Shown here piece by piece: positions 61,101-64,000 of a stretch of 64,000 bases of DNA. Within the stretch, counting starts at the first letter, position 1. Every line of letters starts with the position of its first letter. The notes beneath the pieces were generated by a model. The model saw only the letters and a list, made by a program, of their open reading frames with translations. It did no database searches and was not told where the DNA came from. This DNA comes from Methylobacterium sp. PvR107. Lineage in GTDB: Bacteria; Pseudomonadota; Alphaproteobacteria; Rhizobiales; Beijerinckiaceae. Location of the stretch: the NCBI RefSeq assembly GCF_017833295.1, contig NZ_JAFIBW010000001.1:4677501-4741500 (forward strand), in the 5' to 3' direction. The translations under genes and the position numbers were made by a program.

Positions 61101-61778
61101 GGCTTGCAGCCCTTCGGCGGATCCGGGCTGTCGGGGACGGGCCCGAAGGCGGGCGGTCCCCTTTATCTCGGCCGTTTGGTCCGGAGACCGCCGGACGAAG
61201 CCCTCAATGGGCGTCCGACCGACCGAGCGCTCCTGGCTCCCTACCTGGCGTGGCTGCGGGCGAAAGGGCACGGTCGGGTGGCGGAGGCCCTCGTGTTCGC
61301 CCGATATCCGGCCGCCGTGGAGATCGACTGCCCGGGGCCAGTCGGCGAGCGCAACCTCTACGCGCTCCGCGCCCGCGGCCGTGTCGCGGCCATCGCCGCG
61401 ACGGAACTGGGCCTCCTCCTCCAGCTCGGCGCGGTCCTGGCATGCGCCAATCGCGCCGTCGTCATTGCGCCGGAGCCGATCCGGGCGGCGCTTCAAGGTC
61501 TGCCGCAGGCCTGCGCGGCGCGCATCGACGGTGCGTCCGCCATCGAGACGGCCGGCGACGTCGACGCGATCCTGTTCGAGGGCACTGCGGATTCTCTGCG
61601 GGCTCTGAACCGGGCCGTCGCGGCACGCGACGGGGCTATCCTGCCGGTCCAGGCCCGAACACCGGAGGTGCTGGCCAGGGGCGACCTGTACAGCGCGATC
61701 GGGCTGGTCGACGAGCTCTCCACCGCGACCAACACGGCCGCGGCGGGGGGCAATGCCAGCCTGATGAGCGTCGGCTGA
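58104..61778 (+). CDS. putA: Bifunctional proline dehydrogenase / delta-1-pyrroline-5-carboxylate dehydrogenase
   Basis: 1224 residues. The N-terminal proline dehydrogenase domain (about 130-470; GPGISIKLSALHPRY, LVKGAYWDSEIK) uses FAD. The aldehyde dehydrogenase domain (about 540-1000) has Glu804 in LIAETGGQN and the nucleophile Cys838 in SAGQRCSALR. A third region of about 220 residues at the C-terminus is the ALDH-like extension found in longer PutA proteins. No N-terminal ribbon-helix-helix DNA-binding domain is seen, so it should not repress its own gene. It oxidises proline to glutamate at the membrane. Confidence 0.96.
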   Translation: MRASHAIDDTAGPFDAFAAALPELSPLRAAVVAACRRPEPDCVAPLLDQARLSPDAARRVAEQARHLVEALRRQTRRGGVEALIREYALSSQEGVALMCLAEALLRIPDAATRDALIRDKIAGGDWRAHLGHSPSPFVNAATWGLLVTGRLAATRDEAGLSAALSRLIARGGEPVIRTGVDLAMRMMGEQFVTGRTIAEALRNGARMEAKGFTYSYDMLGEAALTAADAERYTRSYEVAIRAIGEASAGRGVLRGPGISIKLSALHPRYVRSQRSRVLTELVPRVRALAVLAKGYDIGLNIDAEEADRLDLSLDILEALALDPALAGWDGLGFVVQAYGKRCPFVIDVLIDLARRSRRRLMVRLVKGAYWDSEIKRAQVDGLADFPVFTRKVHTDVSYLACARRLLAAPDAVFPQFATHNAQTLAGIVEMAGPAFRLGQYEFQCLHGMGEALYEAVVGGTDLRRPCRIYAPVGTHETLLAYLVRRLLENGANTSFVNRVADDSVPIETLIADPVATVEAMPRPGTPHEGIALPPTLYGSARANAAGLDLADEAALIRLFEALAASGRMPRRAVPTGSDPASADRPVRNPADHRDVVGFWRPATLPEIDAALARAQSAAEAWALTPPSTRVKCLRRAADTLEARMPVLIGLIVREAGKSYANAVAEIREAVDFLRYYAAEAERTLDGAQVSLGPVTCIAPWNFPLAIFVGQVAAALAAGNPVLAKPAEETPLTAAEAVRVLHEAGVPEDALQLVPGDGAAGAALVGDGRVQAVMFTGSTAVAKGIQRILAARLSRHGEPVPLIAETGGQNAMVVDSSALAEQVVADVIASAFDSAGQRCSALRLLCLQEEIADRTLHLLRGALRELEIGDPRHLSVDVGPVITAEAADTITNHVAAMRDRGFAVETVALPALTAGGTFVPPTLIEIGRVADIEREVFGPVLHVLRYRRADLDPLLDAINATGYGLTFGLHSRIDETIAHVLGRIRAGNRYVNRNIIGAVVGLQPFGGSGLSGTGPKAGGPLYLGRLVRRPPDEALNGRPTDRALLAPYLAWLRAKGHGRVAEALVFARYPAAVEIDCPGPVGERNLYALRARGRVAAIAATELGLLLQLGAVLACANRAVVIAPEPIRAALQGLPQACAARIDGASAIETAGDVDAILFEGTADSLRALNRAVAARDGAILPVQARTPEVLARGDLYSAIGLVDELSTATNTAAAGGNASLMSVG

Positions 61779-61793
61779 TGGCCGCGCCGGCGA

Positions 61794-63386
61794 TCAGGCC
61801 GACCGCCTCAGGTTCCAGAACAGCGGCAGGCCGGTGAGCATGCCCTCGAGGTCCCGCCGGTAGGCGGTGGGCTGGAAGTACTGGCCGCACGGGATGTAGG
61901 CGCCGATCTCAAGCACGCGCGCCTGGATCCGCGCTGCCACCGCCTTCTGCGATGCGAGATCTGGCGCCGCGAACCAGGCGCTGCGCAACTCTTCCAACGC
62001 GGTGTCGGTCTGCCAGCTCGGAACGCCGGCGCGACCGTTGCCGCGGATGACCAAGTGGTTGGCCGGTGACAGGTGGTCGAGGCCGCCGGAGAAGATCCCG
62101 AACATCGACCAGCCGCCCTGGTCGAGGGGCTTCGGGCTCAGGATGCGCTGGTTCACCGTGCCCCAATCGGTCGCGACGAGGTCGAGGTTCATCCCGAGCT
62201 TGCGGCAGAGATCGGCCATGACCTCGCAGATCGCGTTGATCCGCGGCACGTCCGTCCCGGACAGCAGGACGACCCGCTCGCCCTTGTATCCCGCCTCCGC
62301 CAGCGCGCGCTTCGCCGCCGACAGGTCGCGCGGGCCGCCGAGCGCCGCGAGGCCGGCTTCGGACGCCATCGGCCCGGCGGGCGTGAACACGCCCGCCGGG
62401 CCGCGTCGGATCGCGCCATCGCTGCCGGCAACCGCATCCATCATCTCGGCCTGATCGACAGCCGAAAGGAGGGCCCGGCAGATCGCCGGGTTGTCGAAGG
62501 GCGGCAGCGTGTGATTGAGGCGGATCTGCCCGATCAGCCCGGCCGTCTCCACCAGATCGACGCGCACCGCGCGCTGCCGCACCAAGTCGGGCACGAGGTC
62601 GACCAGAGGCTGCTCCCACCAGTCGATCTCGCCGGAGCGCAAGGCGCCGGCCGCGGTGGCGCCGTCGGGAATCGTGCGCCACTCGACGCGGTCGAAATGC
62701 GCAATCCGGGGCCCCGCCGTGAAGCTCGGCGTACCGCCCTCGCGGGGGCGGTACGCTTCGAAGCGCCGGTAGACGTTGAGCGATCCGGGCACCCGCTCGT
62801 CCGCGACGTAGCGATAGGGTCCGCTGCCGACCATCTCCGGGACCGCCTGCGTGGCCGGCGTCGTGCTCAGCCGCTCGGGCATGATGGCGGGAATGTAGGA
62901 GGTCGGCTTCGCCAGCGCGTCCGGCAGGAGCGGGAAGGGCTGCTTCAGACGGAACGTCACCACCGTGTCGGACGGTGCGGTCAGCTCGTTCACCGTCGCG
63001 AACAGCGCTCCCCCATAGGAATCGCGCACCGCCCAGCGCTTGAGGCTCGCAACCACGTCGCGGGCGAGCACCGGCGTGCCGTCGTGGAAGCGCAGGCCAT
63101 CGCGCAGCGTGAGATCCCAGGTCAGGCCGTCGTCCGACACCCGATGTCCCGCGATCATCTGGGGCTGCGCGCGATATTGCGAATCCAGGCTGTAAAGCGT
63201 GTCGAACACCATCAGCGCATGGGTGCGCGTGACGTAGTTCGTGGTGATGATCGGGTCGAGCAGCGCGAGATCGGCGTAGGGGACGAATCTCAACGTGGTC
63301 GCGGAGGCTGCCTGGACCAGCGCCGGCCGGGCGAGCGTCCCGGCAACCAGGGCGCCGGCGCCCCGCAGCAGCGTGCGTCGCTTCAT
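61794..63386 (-). CDS. ABC transporter substrate-binding protein, family 5 (peptide/nickel type)
   Basis: 530 residues from ATG 63386. The N-terminus MKRRTLLRGAGALVAGTLARPALVQA contains RR with a hydrophobic core, a probable Tat or Sec signal. The remainder is SBP_bac_5: LDPIITTNYVTRTHALMVFDTLYSLD, LTWDLTLRDGLRFHDGTPV and the following lobe. It binds peptides, nickel or similar in the periplasm. No permease or ATPase genes are beside it, so it is an orphan in this window. It is convergent with putA, 15 bases apart. Confidence 0.9.
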   Translation of the reverse strand: MKRRTLLRGAGALVAGTLARPALVQAASATTLRFVPYADLALLDPIITTNYVTRTHALMVFDTLYSLDSQYRAQPQMIAGHRVSDDGLTWDLTLRDGLRFHDGTPVLARDVVASLKRWAVRDSYGGALFATVNELTAPSDTVVTFRLKQPFPLLPDALAKPTSYIPAIMPERLSTTPATQAVPEMVGSGPYRYVADERVPGSLNVYRRFEAYRPREGGTPSFTAGPRIAHFDRVEWRTIPDGATAAGALRSGEIDWWEQPLVDLVPDLVRQRAVRVDLVETAGLIGQIRLNHTLPPFDNPAICRALLSAVDQAEMMDAVAGSDGAIRRGPAGVFTPAGPMASEAGLAALGGPRDLSAAKRALAEAGYKGERVVLLSGTDVPRINAICEVMADLCRKLGMNLDLVATDWGTVNQRILSPKPLDQGGWSMFGIFSGGLDHLSPANHLVIRGNGRAGVPSWQTDTALEELRSAWFAAPDLASQKAVAARIQARVLEIGAYIPCGQYFQPTAYRRDLEGMLTGLPLFWNLRRSA

Positions 63387-63475
63387 CGATCGGTCCCCGA
63401 TGCGCCCGACGGAGGCGCGCGCGGTCCGACGTTTGCAAAGGCTACGCCATCAGCCAAGCGTTCCGGCGCCCGCAA

Positions 63476-63507
63476 ACGCAAAAACCCGCCCGGCATGACA
63501 CCGGGCG
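63476..63507 (-). terminator. Intrinsic terminator after the DUF2218 gene
   Basis: On the minus strand, CGCCCGG and CCGGGCG form a perfect 7-bp stem around TGTCATG, followed by GGTTTTTGCG. In plus coordinates the arms are 63487-63493 and 63501-63507, with the A-run at 63480-63484. It lies 40 bases after the DUF2218 stop. Confidence 0.85.
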
Positions 63508-63546
63508 CGGACGGATCAGCCGATCAGACCGGCCGCGTTCAGGTCG

Positions 63547-63840
63547 TCAGGCGGCGCGGGACCAGCGGATATCGCCGAGGCTCTCGCGGAAGGCGAAGCG
63601 GGCGAGGTGGTCGGAGACCACGTTCTCCAACCGGGTCAGGTTGACCGGGTCGGCGCTGTCGATGCGCATTACCAGGGCGTCCGGCTCCGCATCGAACGTG
63701 CACACACGGTCCTCGCCGAACGGCACGGTGCCATGCTCGGGGGTCGCCTCGACCTTGAACTTGTGGCTCCAGTGCCGGCAGAGCTGCTGCAGGTAGCGGC
63801 TCGCTTCCGTGGTCTGCACGCGGGCCTGTGAGGTGGGCAT
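63547..63840 (-). CDS. DUF2218 domain protein
   Basis: 97 residues from ATG 63840. TEASRYLQQLCRHWSHKFKVE and the GTVPFGEDRVCTFDAEPDALVMRI pattern match DUF2218, a small cytoplasmic family often found near iron or siderophore genes in proteobacteria. It ends FAFRESLGDIRWSRAA. No partner gene is seen in the window. A strong terminator follows its stop. Confidence 0.85.
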   Translation of the reverse strand: MPTSQARVQTTEASRYLQQLCRHWSHKFKVEATPEHGTVPFGEDRVCTFDAEPDALVMRIDSADPVNLTRLENVVSDHLARFAFRESLGDIRWSRAA

Positions 63841-64000
63841 TCCGTCGGTCTCCAGAAGATTGAGAGGCTGTCTGTCGTTGACGGGTCGTCGATCAATCTC
63901 GCATCTGCGAGATAGGTGGTGCCGGGAGCAAATGCCATGCCTGGCGCTGACGGACACGTCCCCGTCGTCTCCAATTGAAGGTCAGTCCGAAGCGTTAGCA
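63841..64000. promoter_or_regulatory. Upstream region of the DUF2218 gene, at the window edge
   Basis: 160 bases with no supported gene. A less GC-rich patch around 63850-63910 (AGAAGATTGAGAGGCTG, GTCGATCAATCTCGC) is a plausible promoter zone for the leftward gene, but no boxes were assigned. Confidence 0.3.

Overview
The window is about 64 kb of GC-rich (roughly 70%) chromosome from an alphaproteobacterium of the Hyphomicrobiales (Rhizobiales), most likely a Methylobacterium or close relative. The evidence is gene order and protein signatures rather than a database match: a tpiA/secG/pyrG block divergent from ppiD-trpEGDC-moaC-moeA, a ChvI/ChvG two-component system followed by a short HprK and an EIIA-Man protein, and the rhizobial gene set for very-long-chain fatty acids on lipid A. 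I see no rRNA, tRNA, CRISPR array, insertion sequence or prophage. The content is mostly core and housekeeping genes, with small accessory insertions.

Layout. 1-5511 (mostly minus): an S10 serine carboxypeptidase cut by the left edge, holC, pyrG, secG and tpiA, with one plus-strand NTF2-like Tat-type gene inserted between secG and tpiA. 5701-13591 (plus): ppiD, trpE, trpG, trpD, trpC, moaC and moeA, i.e. periplasmic folding, tryptophan synthesis and molybdenum cofactor. 13595-19158: a minus-strand GT-C/STT3-like membrane glycosyltransferase, divergent from a UDP-galactopyranose-mutase-like flavoprotein, then a sorbosone-dehydrogenase-type sugar dehydrogenase and its probable cytochrome c. 19321-22541 (minus): lepA, a 66-residue unknown and a HugZ-like protein.

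22847-26397 (plus): chvI, chvG, hprK and an EIIA-Man gene, a cell-envelope stress / incomplete PTS module with no ptsH beside it. 26405-35948 (minus): an EamA exporter, hslU, a SulP transporter, two chemoreceptors, hslV and an SGNH esterase; hslU and hslV are separated by about 6 kb. 36312-40131: an orphan MSMEG_0565-like glycosyltransferase, a small secreted cysteine protein and a convergent selB.

40508-45403 (plus): a CYTH-CHAD protein, a carboxylate-amine ligase, a TerB-like protein and a carbamoyl-amino-acid hydrolase. 45507-50322 (plus): a lipid A very-long-chain acyl cluster made of fabF1XL-like synthase, an SDR reductase, an SH3-like protein, an Adh2XL-like dehydrogenase and an LpxXL-like acyltransferase. 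50330-52306: a DUF1223 and a DUF1194 (vWA-like) exported protein. 52338-56705: an M81 metallopeptidase, an Ldh-family dehydrogenase and a UxaA-family dehydratase, probably a sugar-acid catabolic group. 56832 to the end: a saccharopine-dehydrogenase-like protein, putA, an orphan peptide/nickel-type ABC binding protein and a DUF2218 protein.

Two kinds of structure recur. Small hairpin elements with arms like ATTCCGGG/CCCGGAAT sit in intergenic gaps, often between convergent genes. Otherwise conserved gene neighbourhoods show local breaks: tpiA/secG, moeA/lexA, hslV/hslU, hprK-EIIA/ptsH, and the lipid A cluster without acpXL and fabZ. No clear novel defence or mobile system is visible. The best candidates for new biology are the GT-C plus flavoprotein pair, the remodelled lipid A acyl cluster and the M81-Ldh-UxaA group.
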